Below are positions 5,435-11,728 of a DNA stretch of 11,728 nt, piece by piece (within the stretch, counting starts at the first letter, position 1; each line of letters opens with the position of its first letter). The DNA is taken from NCBI GenBank assembly GCA_019751575.1, contig JAIENF010000041.1:1-11728 (forward strand). The letters are read 5' to 3'. This DNA comes from Burkholderiales bacterium. Lineage in GTDB: Bacteria; Pseudomonadota; Gammaproteobacteria; Burkholderiales; CAIKXV01. The position numbers and the translations under genes were made by a program. Under the pieces are notes generated by a model, which was not told the origin of the DNA, made no database searches, and saw only the letters and a program-made list of their open reading frames with translations.

Positions 5435-6934
5435 ATGGACGACAGCGGGGAAACACTCAAGGTCTACCGGCACTACATCGACGGAATGCCGGTCGCGCCG
5501 GCCAGCGACCATTACTTCGAGACGTTCAACCCGTTCACGGCGAAGCCCTGGGCGATGATCGCGCAGGGGGATGCGCGAGACGTCGACCGCGCGGTCGAGG
5601 CGGCGCACCGGGCGTTCACCAGCGGTCCCTGGCCGAAGTTCACCGCGTCGCAGCGCGGCGCGCTGCTGCTGCGGCTGGCAGACCTGATCGGGCCGGAGTC
5701 GCGGCGGCTCGCCGAGATCGAGGTGCGCGACAACGGCAAGCTGCTCTCCGAGATGGCCGGGCAGACGGCCTACATGGCGAACTGGTATCGCTACTACGGC
5801 GGATTGGCCGACAAGATCGAAGGCGCGGTGATACCGACCGACAAGGCCGACGTGCTCAACTTCACCCGGCATGAACCGCTCGGGGTGGTCGCGGCGATCG
5901 TGCCGTGGAATTCGCCGCTGCTGCTCACCGCCTGGAAGCTCGCGCCGGCACTGGCTGCCGGCAACACGGTGGTGATCAAGCCGTCGGAATACACCTCGGC
6001 GTCCATCCTGGAGTTCGTCAGGCTGATCGAAGAGGCCGGCTTCCCGCCGGGCGTGGTCAACGTGGTCACCGGTTTCGGGCCCGATGTCGGAACGCCGCTG
6101 ACCGAGCATCCGAAGGTGGCCAAGGTCGCGTTCACGGGTTCCGACCGTACCGGGCAGTTGATCTACCAGAGTGCCGCCAGGGGCCTGAAGCGGGTGAGCA
6201 TGGAACTCGGCGGCAAGTCGCCGAACATCGTGTTCGAGGATGCGCAACTCGACAACGCGGTCAAGGGCGTGATCTCCGGCATCTTCGCCGCCACCGGGCA
6301 GACCTGCATCGCCGGCTCCCGGCTGCTGGTGCAGCGCTCGATCCACGACGCGTTCGTCAAGCGCCTGGTCGCCTTCGCGAAGACCGCGCGCATGGGCAAC
6401 CCGATGGACCTCGATACCCAGGTGGGGCCTGTCACCAACCAGCCGCAGCTGCGCAAGATCCTCGAGTACATCGACATCGCGCGCGGCGAGGGCGCGATCC
6501 CCGTGCTCGGCGGCACGAAGGCCGCGCGCCCGGAATGCGGCGAGGGCTGGTTCGTCGAGCCGACCATCTTCGTCGGCGTCAAGAACGCGATGCGCATCGC
6601 CCAGGAGGAGGTGTTCGGGCCGGTGCTGTCGGTGATCCCCTTCGATGACGACGAACATGCAGTCGAGATCGCGAACGACGTCCAGTTCGGCCTTGCCGCG
6701 GGCGTCTGGACGCAGGACATCCGGCGTGCGCTGACGATGAGCGAACGCCTGCGCGCAGGTACCGTCTGGGTGAACACCTATCGCGCGGTGTCCTACCTTT
6801 CGCCGTTCGGCGGCTACAAGCGCAGCGGGCTCGGGCGCGAGAACGGGCAGGACATGATCCACGAGTACCTGCAGACCAAGAGCGTGTGGATCTCCACCGC
6901 GAAGGAAGTGCCCGATCCGTTCGTGATGCGCTGA
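5435..6934 (+). CDS. NAD(P)-dependent aldehyde dehydrogenase
   Basis: 499 aa, full family length, start set by GGGAGG seven bases upstream. It oxidises an aldehyde to the carboxylate. Motifs in order are PWNSPLLLTAWKLAPALAAG (157-176, N159 in the oxyanion hole), KPSE (182-185), VAFTGSDRTGQ (231-241), MELGGKSP (256-263, general base E257), GQTCIAGSR (288-296, nucleophile C291), EEVFGPVLSV (391-400) and the C-terminal PFGGYKRSGLGRE (457-469). E185 in KPSE takes the place of the glutamate that binds the adenosine ribose, which favours NAD+ over NADP+. Placement directly after the split decarboxylase suggests it removes that enzyme's aldehyde product; sulfoacetaldehyde or phosphonoacetaldehyde would fit if the decarboxylase follows its relatives, but the sequence does not fix the substrate. 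It is the last gene of the rightward operon and ends 24 bases from a convergent gene. Confidence 0.95.
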   Translation: MDDSGETLKVYRHYIDGMPVAPASDHYFETFNPFTAKPWAMIAQGDARDVDRAVEAAHRAFTSGPWPKFTASQRGALLLRLADLIGPESRRLAEIEVRDNGKLLSEMAGQTAYMANWYRYYGGLADKIEGAVIPTDKADVLNFTRHEPLGVVAAIVPWNSPLLLTAWKLAPALAAGNTVVIKPSEYTSASILEFVRLIEEAGFPPGVVNVVTGFGPDVGTPLTEHPKVAKVAFTGSDRTGQLIYQSAARGLKRVSMELGGKSPNIVFEDAQLDNAVKGVISGIFAATGQTCIAGSRLLVQRSIHDAFVKRLVAFAKTARMGNPMDLDTQVGPVTNQPQLRKILEYIDIARGEGAIPVLGGTKAARPECGEGWFVEPTIFVGVKNAMRIAQEEVFGPVLSVIPFDDDEHAVEIANDVQFGLAAGVWTQDIRRALTMSERLRAGTVWVNTYRAVSYLSPFGGYKRSGLGRENGQDMIHEYLQTKSVWISTAKEVPDPFVMR

Positions 6935-6961
6935 GCGCCTGCCGGGCCGCCCGGGCGATCA
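6932..6961. terminator. Possible bidirectional hairpin between convergent genes
   Basis: The 24-base gap between two convergent stops lies inside an imperfect palindrome. TGAGCGC (6932-6938) pairs with GCGATCA (6955-6961) with one mismatch, and the two stop codons are its ends. A smaller CCGGG/CCCGG stem (6942-6946 with 6950-6954, loop CCG) lies inside. There is no T-run on either side, so this is not a classical intrinsic terminator; it may block read-through with Rho's help. Confidence 0.3.
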
Positions 6962-8578
6962 GAGCAGGAAGGTGGCGCTCGAGCGGTCAAGCCGCGCGGA
7001 CAGTTCGTCCAGCGCGTGCGCCAGCACCGAGAGCTGCCTTGCAGTCGTGCTGCTGCGTTCGTTCATCTGGGCGATACCCTCGACCTTCGTCGCGATGGTG
7101 TTGGAAGCGATCGACTGCTCCCCCAGCGAACCGCTCATCTCGGCGACGGCGTCGGACACGCGTACCGATGCCGCGGAGATGCCGTCGATCGCGCTGCTCA
7201 CCTCGGCAGAGCGCGTCTCCTCGGCATGCACCTGGCTGGCCACCATGGCCATCTTTTCCTGCGTCTCGCGCGCGACGAACTGGATCTTCTCGACGACGGC
7301 GGTGATCTCGGAGGTGGAGCGCGACGTGCGCTCGGCCAGTGCGCGCACCTCGTCCGCGACCACCGCGAAGCCACGGCCCGCCTCGCCCGCGCGCGCGGCC
7401 TCGATGGCTGCATTGAGCGCCAGCAGGTTGGTCTGCTCCGCGATGTCGCGGATCACGCTGACCACGGTGGAGATGTCGCGCGCCTGGATGCCCAGGCTGG
7501 TCATCGCCGTCTCGGCGCCGCGCACGCTCTCGCCGATGCGGCCGATCCGGTCCAGCCCCTGCCGTATCGACGCCGCACCGTCCTCGGCCGCGGACCGCGC
7601 GCCCAGCGAAGCGTGATCCGCCGCCTTGGCGTTGCCGCTGATCTGCGCGACGCTGGCCGTCATTTCCTCGACGCTGGCAGCGATGGAGGCCGTTTCATCT
7701 GACTGCCGACTGACCAGCCCGGCCAGTTCGTCCGATGTCTCCATCGCCGAGCGTGCGGATTCGCGCACGGAGCGCGCGGTGCCGCCGATCTCGCCCAGCA
7801 GGCGGACCAGCGCGGCGCGCATCGAGACCAGCGAAGCCATCAGGCTCTGCTCGCCGCCGTCGTTCACCGGAGCCCGTCCGTTCAGCCGGCCTGCCGCGAT
7901 CTCCGCAGCGAATCGACAGGCGTCAGCCGGCTCCCCGCCAAGCTGTCGGCGAAGTGTCGACAGCAGGTAGAAAAGCAGGCCTGCCATTGCGCCGGCCAGC
8001 AGCACCGCGGCAACGATCGCCATCACCGCGGCAGCGGAATGCGCACCGGACGCGCGCGTCGCGGCCGCGGCGCCCAGCGCCCGCTGCCGCTCGATGAGTT
8101 CGCCGATGGCGTCCTGGTAGCGTGCGCGCTTGCCATTGGTATCGTCAGCCAGATGTCTGCGGGCGCCGTCGGCATCGCCCTTCGCGGCCTTGTCGAGTGC
8201 CACGGCCCGGCTGTCGACATAGGCCTTCCGCGCGGCCAGCGTGGCGTCCAGCAGCGACTTGTCCTTTTCGTCTGCGGTGCCTGATTCCAGCGTCTTGAAG
8301 CGCTCGGTGATCAGCGCCGAAGTCGACTTCATCTCGGCTCGAAACGTCTCGTCCTGCCTTCCGTCTCCCAGTCCGATCAGGTTGGCGGTCACGATGTAGT
8401 TGCGCGAGACCGACTTGATGATGTCGTTCGCCGCGTCGATCATCGGCATCCGCGTCCCCGTGACCTCGTCCATCGCCTTCTGGACGCGGTCGATCGACAG
8501 GTAGAGGGCGGCGAACGCGGCGAGCGCTACAATCAGCAGGGCGGCGAATCCGGCGGTGACCTGGGAACGCAGGGTCAT
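6959..8578 (-). CDS. Methyl-accepting chemotaxis protein
   Basis: 539 aa from ATG at 8578, with GGAG eight bases upstream. The frame stays open to 9190, but that extension is antisense to the ThDP enzyme. Layout: short cytoplasmic tip; TM1 about 9-27; periplasmic helical sensor about 28-182, resembling the four-helix-bundle ligand domain; TM2 about 183-206; HAMP about 207-258; signalling helices about 265-539. The hairpin tip that contacts CheA and CheW is seen at about 378-418 ([19 protein letters not shown], then [18 protein letters not shown]). The C-terminus ends RSSATFLL with no NWETF-type CheR tether, so adaptation must rely on other receptors or tetherless CheR. A sigma28-type promoter precedes it. 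It stands alone among metabolic genes, divergent from a benzoylformate-decarboxylase-like gene, which raises the possibility that it senses that enzyme's substrate. The ligand is unknown. Confidence 0.95.
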   Translation of the reverse strand: MTLRSQVTAGFAALLIVALAAFAALYLSIDRVQKAMDEVTGTRMPMIDAANDIIKSVSRNYIVTANLIGLGDGRQDETFRAEMKSTSALITERFKTLESGTADEKDKSLLDATLAARKAYVDSRAVALDKAAKGDADGARRHLADDTNGKRARYQDAIGELIERQRALGAAAATRASGAHSAAAVMAIVAAVLLAGAMAGLLFYLLSTLRRQLGGEPADACRFAAEIAAGRLNGRAPVNDGGEQSLMASLVSMRAALVRLLGEIGGTARSVRESARSAMETSDELAGLVSRQSDETASIAASVEEMTASVAQISGNAKAADHASLGARSAAEDGAASIRQGLDRIGRIGESVRGAETAMTSLGIQARDISTVVSVIRDIAEQTNLLALNAAIEAARAGEAGRGFAVVADEVRALAERTSRSTSEITAVVEKIQFVARETQEKMAMVASQVHAEETRSAEVSSAIDGISAASVRVSDAVAEMSGSLGEQSIASNTIATKVEGIAQMNERSSTTARQLSVLAHALDELSARLDRSSATFLL

Positions 8579-8638
8579 GCGAGTGCTCCGGTGGGGGTAG
8601 GGCAGTGGACATGACGCACCCTGAAGGTGCCAGCCTCC

Positions 8639-8665
8639 ATATCGGACCTGGCGCCGGCAACTTGA
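8639..8665 (-). promoter_or_regulatory. FliA/sigma28-type promoter upstream of the chemotaxis receptor
   Basis: Read on the minus strand: TCAAGTTG (8665-8658), 11 bases, TCCGATAT (8646-8639). Against the enteric FliA consensus TAAAGTTT-N11-GCCGATAA this is 12 of 16 matches with the exact spacer. TCAAG is the form I recall for Pseudomonas-type flagellar promoters. The leader to ATG 8578 would be roughly 50 bases. FliA control of a chemotaxis receptor is expected, so position and direction support the call. Confidence 0.65.
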
Positions 8666-8672
8666 GCCGGCG
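8652..8672. repeat. 7-bp perfect inverted repeat overlapping the sigma28 -35 element
   Basis: CGCCGGC (8652-8658), seven-base spacer AACTTGA, GCCGGCG (8666-8672). The spacer is essentially the -35 element of the receptor promoter on the other strand. It lies 35 bases before the divergent ThDP-enzyme start, so a protein bound here could affect both genes. A chance occurrence is possible because GCCGGC is common in such DNA. Confidence 0.35.
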
Positions 8673-8706
8673 TCCGGCAGACGCGCGCTCGAGCTAGGGG
8701 GGCGGG

Positions 8707-10326
8707 ATGAAAGTCGCGGAGTTCCTGCTGCAATCGCTGGAAGCCAACGGCGTGCGGCACATTTTCGGCAACCCGGGCACCACGGAGATCCCGCTGGTGC
8801 GCGCCTGCCGTGACCGCGGGCTGACCGGCCTTTCGTATGTCGTGGCATTGTCCGAGGTCGCCGCGGTACCCATGGCCGATGCCCAGGCACGGACGCGGCG
8901 CGCGCTCGGCGTGGTGAATCTGCATGTCGCGCCAGGGCTCGGCAACGGCATGGGCAACCTCTACACCGCAGGCATCGCGAAGACGCCGCTGCTGGTGCTC
9001 GTGGGCGGACAGGACCGCCGGTTCCTGCATACCGGGCCGATCCTGCATGGTCCGCTCGAGCAGATGGTGCGTCCCGTGGTGAAGGCGGTGTACACCCTGA
9101 ACGGTACGGGGGATGTCGCGTTCCATGTGCGCCAGGCGATCCGTGCCGCGCTGACGCCGCCGACCGGGCCGGTCGTGCTGATCTGTCCACCCGACCTGCT
9201 CGAAGCGGAGATCGATGCCGTGCCGATCGAAGTGCGGCCGGCCCGCCTTTCCGGGCTCGACCCGGCGGACGCCGCCGCGTTCGCAGCGTTCCTTCGTGAC
9301 GCGCGCGCGCCGGCGCTGGTGGCCGGAGAGGACGTGCACTGGGCAGGCGCGTCGGGCGCGCTGCGCCGCATGGCAGAGGCGATCGGCGCGCCGGTGTTCA
9401 GCGGCCCCTACACCGGCATGCTGCCGATCGATACGGCGTCGTCCAGCCATGCGGGATACCTGTCGCCGGGGTTCGCGGCGATCGGGGAACGCCTGCGCGC
9501 GTTCGATGCCTTGCTGTTCGTGGGCTTCAGGAATTTCCGCACCACCCTCTATTCCGAAGCAGACCTGCCGCAGCGCAAGGCCTGGATCGGACATGACCCG
9601 TCGGTGCTGGCTGCGGACGGCGAGTTCGAGCTGGCGCGCATCGCCGACCTCGATACTTCGCTCGCAGCCGTGCAGCGGCTGCTGGAACCGGATGCGCGCC
9701 CCGAGGGGCGGCCTGCGCCGGTACGCCGCCTGCCGCCGGTCGGCGTGCCCGATGCGGTGGCCGACGTGTTCCATCCGTCGCGGGCGATCGACGCGCTGCT
9801 GCGCGGGTTCCGGGGGGCAATCGTGTTCGACGAGGCAGGCCTGTCCACGTCCGACGTGCGCCAGTTCATCGATTCGGGCGCGGGCGAGTATCTGATCAAC
9901 GGCAGTGGCGGCATCGGCTGGGCACTGGCAGCCGCCGTCGGCGGCGCGATCGCGTGTCCCGACCGTCAGGTCGTGGCCGTGGTCGGCGACGGTTCTTCCC
10001 TTTACGCGTCCGAGGCACTGTGGACGGCCGTCAACCAGGGCGCGCGGCTGCTCGTGGTGATCCTGTCCAATCGCCGGTATGCGACCCTCAACGAGGCCGC
10101 CAGCCGCCTGGCCGACGGACCGATCGGGCTTTTTTCCCTGGAGCCGCCCGTCCTGGACTTCAGCGGCCTGGCCACGCTCCACGGCATGGCATTCGAGCGT
10201 TGCGATTCCGAGCTCCAGCTCGAGCGTTTCCTGGAAGCGACCGCTGGACGAGTCGCGGCCCCGACGCTGCTGGAACTGCGTTTCGACCCGTCGATCCCGC
10301 CGGTGACCGCCGCGCGCCATTTCTGA
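8707..10326 (+). CDS. ThDP-dependent enzyme, benzoylformate decarboxylase-like
   Basis: 539 aa, with all three ThDP-enzyme domains in one chain, similar in length to benzoylformate decarboxylase (about 528). The N-terminal Pyr domain has [12 protein letters not shown] (20-31), E50 (LSEVAAV) for ThDP activation and [19 protein letters not shown] (71-89), where H73 matches active-site His70 of the Pseudomonas putida enzyme. The PP domain carries [20 protein letters not shown] (425-444) and [13 protein letters not shown] (451-463), with D428 and N455 as metal ligands, numbered almost as in that enzyme. Two active-site positions differ: Ser26 becomes T25, and the second histidine (His281, in FRYHQY) is T280 (FRTTLY). 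It may therefore use a different 2-oxoacid or run another ThDP reaction such as carboligation. The RBS AGGGGGGCGGG directly precedes the ATG. It is divergent from the chemotaxis receptor; no clear promoter of its own is seen. Confidence 0.9.
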   Translation: MKVAEFLLQSLEANGVRHIFGNPGTTEIPLVRACRDRGLTGLSYVVALSEVAAVPMADAQARTRRALGVVNLHVAPGLGNGMGNLYTAGIAKTPLLVLVGGQDRRFLHTGPILHGPLEQMVRPVVKAVYTLNGTGDVAFHVRQAIRAALTPPTGPVVLICPPDLLEAEIDAVPIEVRPARLSGLDPADAAAFAAFLRDARAPALVAGEDVHWAGASGALRRMAEAIGAPVFSGPYTGMLPIDTASSSHAGYLSPGFAAIGERLRAFDALLFVGFRNFRTTLYSEADLPQRKAWIGHDPSVLAADGEFELARIADLDTSLAAVQRLLEPDARPEGRPAPVRRLPPVGVPDAVADVFHPSRAIDALLRGFRGAIVFDEAGLSTSDVRQFIDSGAGEYLINGSGGIGWALAAAVGGAIACPDRQVVAVVGDGSSLYASEALWTAVNQGARLLVVILSNRRYATLNEAASRLADGPIGLFSLEPPVLDFSGLATLHGMAFERCDSELQLERFLEATAGRVAAPTLLELRFDPSIPPVTAARHF

Positions 10327-10329
10327 ACG

Positions 10330-10350
10330 CTGCGCGGCCGATGCGCGCAG
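10330..10350. terminator. Hairpin just after the ThDP-enzyme stop
   Basis: CTGCGCG (10330-10336), seven-base loop, CGCGCAG (10344-10350), a perfect 7-bp stem beginning four bases after the TGA. No T-tract follows, so termination would be weak or Rho-dependent. The rest of the 118-base gap to the J-domain gene shows no convincing promoter. Confidence 0.35.
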
Positions 10351-10444
10351 GTCGCCAGGCGTTGCCGGGCAGTGACGATTGCGCCACGCCGGCGCCGCGA
10401 CATAGACCCTGTACCCCATCCCCCCACGACCATTACAGTACGGA

Positions 10445-11524
10445 ATGACTGAAAGTCCCTCAGCCGCGAAGACGCACTACGATGTCCTGAGGGTCGCAAC
10501 CGACGTGTCTGCGGAGGACCTCCGGGCGGCCTATCGGACCCTGTCCGCCCGTTACCATCCGGATCGGCATCCGAACCATGCGGACGCCGCGGCACGGCTG
10601 ATGGCATCGATCAACGTAGCCTACGACGTGCTGTCCGATCCCGAGCGCCGCGCGAACTACGACCGCGAGATCGGGGTGAGGCCGCTGCGGGCGCCCGGCG
10701 TACGGCTTTCCCACGCGGCGCGATACCGCTACCTCCATCCTGCCGCACGAGCGGGCGAGCCTGCTGCCGCGCATGCCACCGGCGAGGAGGCCCTCCTTGC
10801 CCTGTCGATGCGCCGCAGGGAACGTGCCGCCCGCAGGCTGATGGGCCTGTCCGCCTTCTGCTGCATGGTCGGCGTGCTGCTGCTCGTGTCGGTGCTGGTC
10901 GCGCCGGCGGAGAAGGAGGAGGACAGATCGGATCTGGCGCGAGCCCTCGACGCGCGCGGGCAGCGTGCGGTCGGGGCGAGCGGCCCGCCCGACATTCGCG
11001 TGGCCGCCGCAGTGCCCGAGCGTCTCCCCGCAGGCGTGACTGGCCCGGTGCATATCCGTCCGCTCGAGTCGCCGCTCGGATTGCCATGGCCGTCGGTCTC
11101 GGGCGAGTTGCCGGGATACGGGCGGGGTTTCGCGACCGGTGAACTCGGATTGCTTCTCGACAACCGGATCGGGCCGTCCGATGTCTTCGTGAAGGTGTAC
11201 GGCGCGGACGGGGACGGACTGGTGCCTGCGCGCCATGTGCTGGTCCGGGCGCGCGACCGCCTGTTGCTGGACGCCTTTCCGCCCGGCGAGTACGAGGTGC
11301 ACTATCTGTCGCTCGATACGGGGCAGACGCTGCGGTCGGTCCCGCTGCTTCTGACGCCGGCAGCCCAGGCGCTTGCGCCACAGGAGTACCGGCTGGACGA
11401 CATGCAGGGGCGCAGCGGACGGGCGATGCCGATCGCCCGGGCAGTCTTCGATTCGCCCGCACCCGGGCTGGCCCGCCAGTCGGTCGTGAAGCCGCTGCCC
11501 AGGCCGCCGGTCTCGACGCCCTGA
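10445..11524 (+). CDS. Membrane-anchored J-domain (DnaJ-like) protein with a C-terminal beta-rich domain
   Basis: 359 aa. The N-terminal J-domain (about 10-74) reads HYDVLRVATDVSAEDLRAAY, then RYHPDRHPN with the HPD triad at 38-40 needed to stimulate DnaK ATPase, then INVAYDVLSDPERRANYD. There is no Gly/Phe region and no zinc finger, so it is a class C J-protein rather than DnaJ. A very basic run RRRERAARR (123-131) precedes one membrane segment (about 133-153, rich in L, V and C). By the positive-inside rule, the J-domain is cytoplasmic and residues 154-359 are periplasmic. The distal part has a beta-sandwich look (GPSDVFVKVYG, 243-253; PPGEYEVHYLSLDTG, 279-293), like a small carboxypeptidase-regulatory or cell-surface fold, and ends in a proline-rich tail. 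RBS is weak (ACGGA). The client and role are unknown. Confidence 0.9.
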   Translation: MTESPSAAKTHYDVLRVATDVSAEDLRAAYRTLSARYHPDRHPNHADAAARLMASINVAYDVLSDPERRANYDREIGVRPLRAPGVRLSHAARYRYLHPAARAGEPAAAHATGEEALLALSMRRRERAARRLMGLSAFCCMVGVLLLVSVLVAPAEKEEDRSDLARALDARGQRAVGASGPPDIRVAAAVPERLPAGVTGPVHIRPLESPLGLPWPSVSGELPGYGRGFATGELGLLLDNRIGPSDVFVKVYGADGDGLVPARHVLVRARDRLLLDAFPPGEYEVHYLSLDTGQTLRSVPLLLTPAAQALAPQEYRLDDMQGRSGRAMPIARAVFDSPAPGLARQSVVKPLPRPPVSTP

Positions 11525-11547
11525 GGCTCGATCGCCTCGATCGAGCC
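11525..11547. terminator. Perfect 10-bp hairpin directly after the J-protein stop
   Basis: GGCTCGATCG (11525-11534), loop CCT, CGATCGAGCC (11538-11547). It begins on the base after the TGA and lies between two convergent genes, where a two-way terminator is expected. No T-run follows in either direction, so termination would not be of the classical U-tract kind. The stem is far longer than chance would usually give at such a place. Confidence 0.5.
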
Positions 11548-11590
11548 GGTGCGGCCGAGCGGCGCGCATATCCCCCGGCGGGTGCGCCGT

Positions 11591-11728
11591 TCAGCGGCTG
11601 ATCGCGGGAAAGGTGACTGCAATGCCCCAGGCGAATGCACCGGCTGTCGCCAGGGCACCGGGCCACGGACTGCCCGTGGCCCGGTAGCTCCATCGGCTGA
11701 GCAGGCCGTAGACGACGAACAGCACGAG
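11591..11728 (-). CDS. C-terminus of a membrane protein (partial, runs off the right edge)
   Basis: Forty-five codons plus TGA (stop at 11593-11591) read on the minus strand, with no start in the window. The peptide opens LVLFVVYGLLSRW, a hydrophobic segment that could close a membrane helix, then a short basic loop (SYRATGSPWPG). A second hydrophobic stretch ALATAGAFAWGIAVTF follows, and the chain ends PAISR. Two membrane segments near the C-terminus are therefore likely, and the protein is probably in the inner membrane. It converges on the J-protein gene 66 bases away, with the perfect hairpin between them. I do not recognise the family. The reading frame is favoured by its hydrophobic pattern and by the convergent arrangement, but it rests on 45 residues only. 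Confidence 0.5.
   Translation of the reverse strand, partial: LVLFVVYGLLSRWSYRATGSPWPGALATAGAFAWGIAVTFPAISR
11657..11685. repeat. 12-bp perfect inverted repeat inside the partial membrane-protein gene
   Basis: ACCGGGCCACGG (11657-11668), loop ACTGC, CCGTGGCCCGGT (11674-11685). In the minus-strand reading it encodes RATGSPWPG, the loop between the two hydrophobic stretches. Twelve perfect pairs with a five-base loop is long for a coding segment. It may form a strong RNA hairpin, mark an inserted palindromic element, or be a coincidence of Pro/Gly/Trp codons. Confidence 0.45.

Noticed and set aside
5402..6862. Long minus-strand open frame opposite the aldehyde dehydrogenase
   Set aside because: Rich in Arg, His and Asp with no recognisable motif; the opposite strand encodes an intact enzyme with all catalytic residues.
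8579..9190. N-terminal extension of the chemotaxis receptor
   Set aside because: The added residues are Arg/Pro/Ser-rich antisense of the ThDP enzyme. ATG 8578 has a good Shine-Dalgarno and begins right before TM1.
8575..10419. Long minus-strand open frame opposite the ThDP enzyme
   Set aside because: Antisense to a complete ThDP enzyme and overlapping the chemotaxis receptor start; no motif.
10414..10421. CCCCATCC resembling a sigma32 (heat-shock) -10 before the J-protein
   Set aside because: No CTTGAA-like -35 lies at the right distance upstream, and C-runs are common in this DNA.
10460..11569. Long minus-strand frames opposite the J-protein
   Set aside because: Low-complexity Arg/Pro/Ala composition; the plus strand has the HPD J-domain and a membrane segment.

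Overview
The window is GC-rich throughout. Genes are tightly packed and codons favour G or C in the third position. Together with the gene families present (CaiB/BaiF CoA-transferase, MmgE/PrpD, acyl-CoA dehydrogenase, split ThDP decarboxylase), this suggests a chromosomal segment of a motile betaproteobacterium, probably Burkholderiales. That placement is an inference; no rRNA or marker gene is present. I see no tRNA, rRNA, CRISPR array, insertion sequence or phage gene. No gene-free stretch exceeds 300 bases.

Left block (1-4015, minus strand). An apparent catabolic operon is read right to left: acyl-CoA dehydrogenase (4015-2849), class III CoA-transferase (2834-1617), MmgE/PrpD-family protein (1559-168), and the first 33 codons of a probable exported protein (99-1) that runs off the window. 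Gaps are 14, 57 and 68 bases.

Divergent control region (4016-4188). A good sigma70-type promoter (TTGACC, 18 bp, TATGAT) faces right. A perfect TATAAT faces left, and the two promoter footprints overlap. Four GGRTCGY heptamers about one helical turn apart lie between this point and the leftward gene. The promoter overlaps the upstream extension of the rightward gene, so that gene most likely begins at GTG 4189.

Middle block (4189-6934, plus strand). The two halves of a split ThDP-dependent 2-oxoacid decarboxylase resembling sulfopyruvate/phosphonopyruvate decarboxylase alpha and beta are followed by an NAD-type aldehyde dehydrogenase. Read with the left block, this suggests a route: 2-oxoacid to aldehyde to carboxylate to acyl-CoA to enoyl-CoA, then action of an MmgE/PrpD lyase or hydratase. 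The substrate is unknown, and the link between the two blocks is an inference.

Right block (6959-11728). A methyl-accepting chemotaxis protein (8578-6959, minus) has a good FliA/sigma28-type promoter. It is divergent from a full-length benzoylformate-decarboxylase-like ThDP enzyme (8707-10326). This enzyme keeps the ThDP/metal residues but appears to have lost one of the two active-site histidines. Next comes a membrane-anchored J-domain protein (10445-11524), a perfect 10-bp hairpin right after its stop, and the 3' end of a convergent membrane-protein gene (11728-11591).

The most interesting points are the overlapping divergent promoters with phased repeats, the split-decarboxylase/aldehyde dehydrogenase/CoA pathway of unknown substrate, the sensor gene next to the altered decarboxylase, and the single-pass J-protein with a non-chaperone C-terminal domain.
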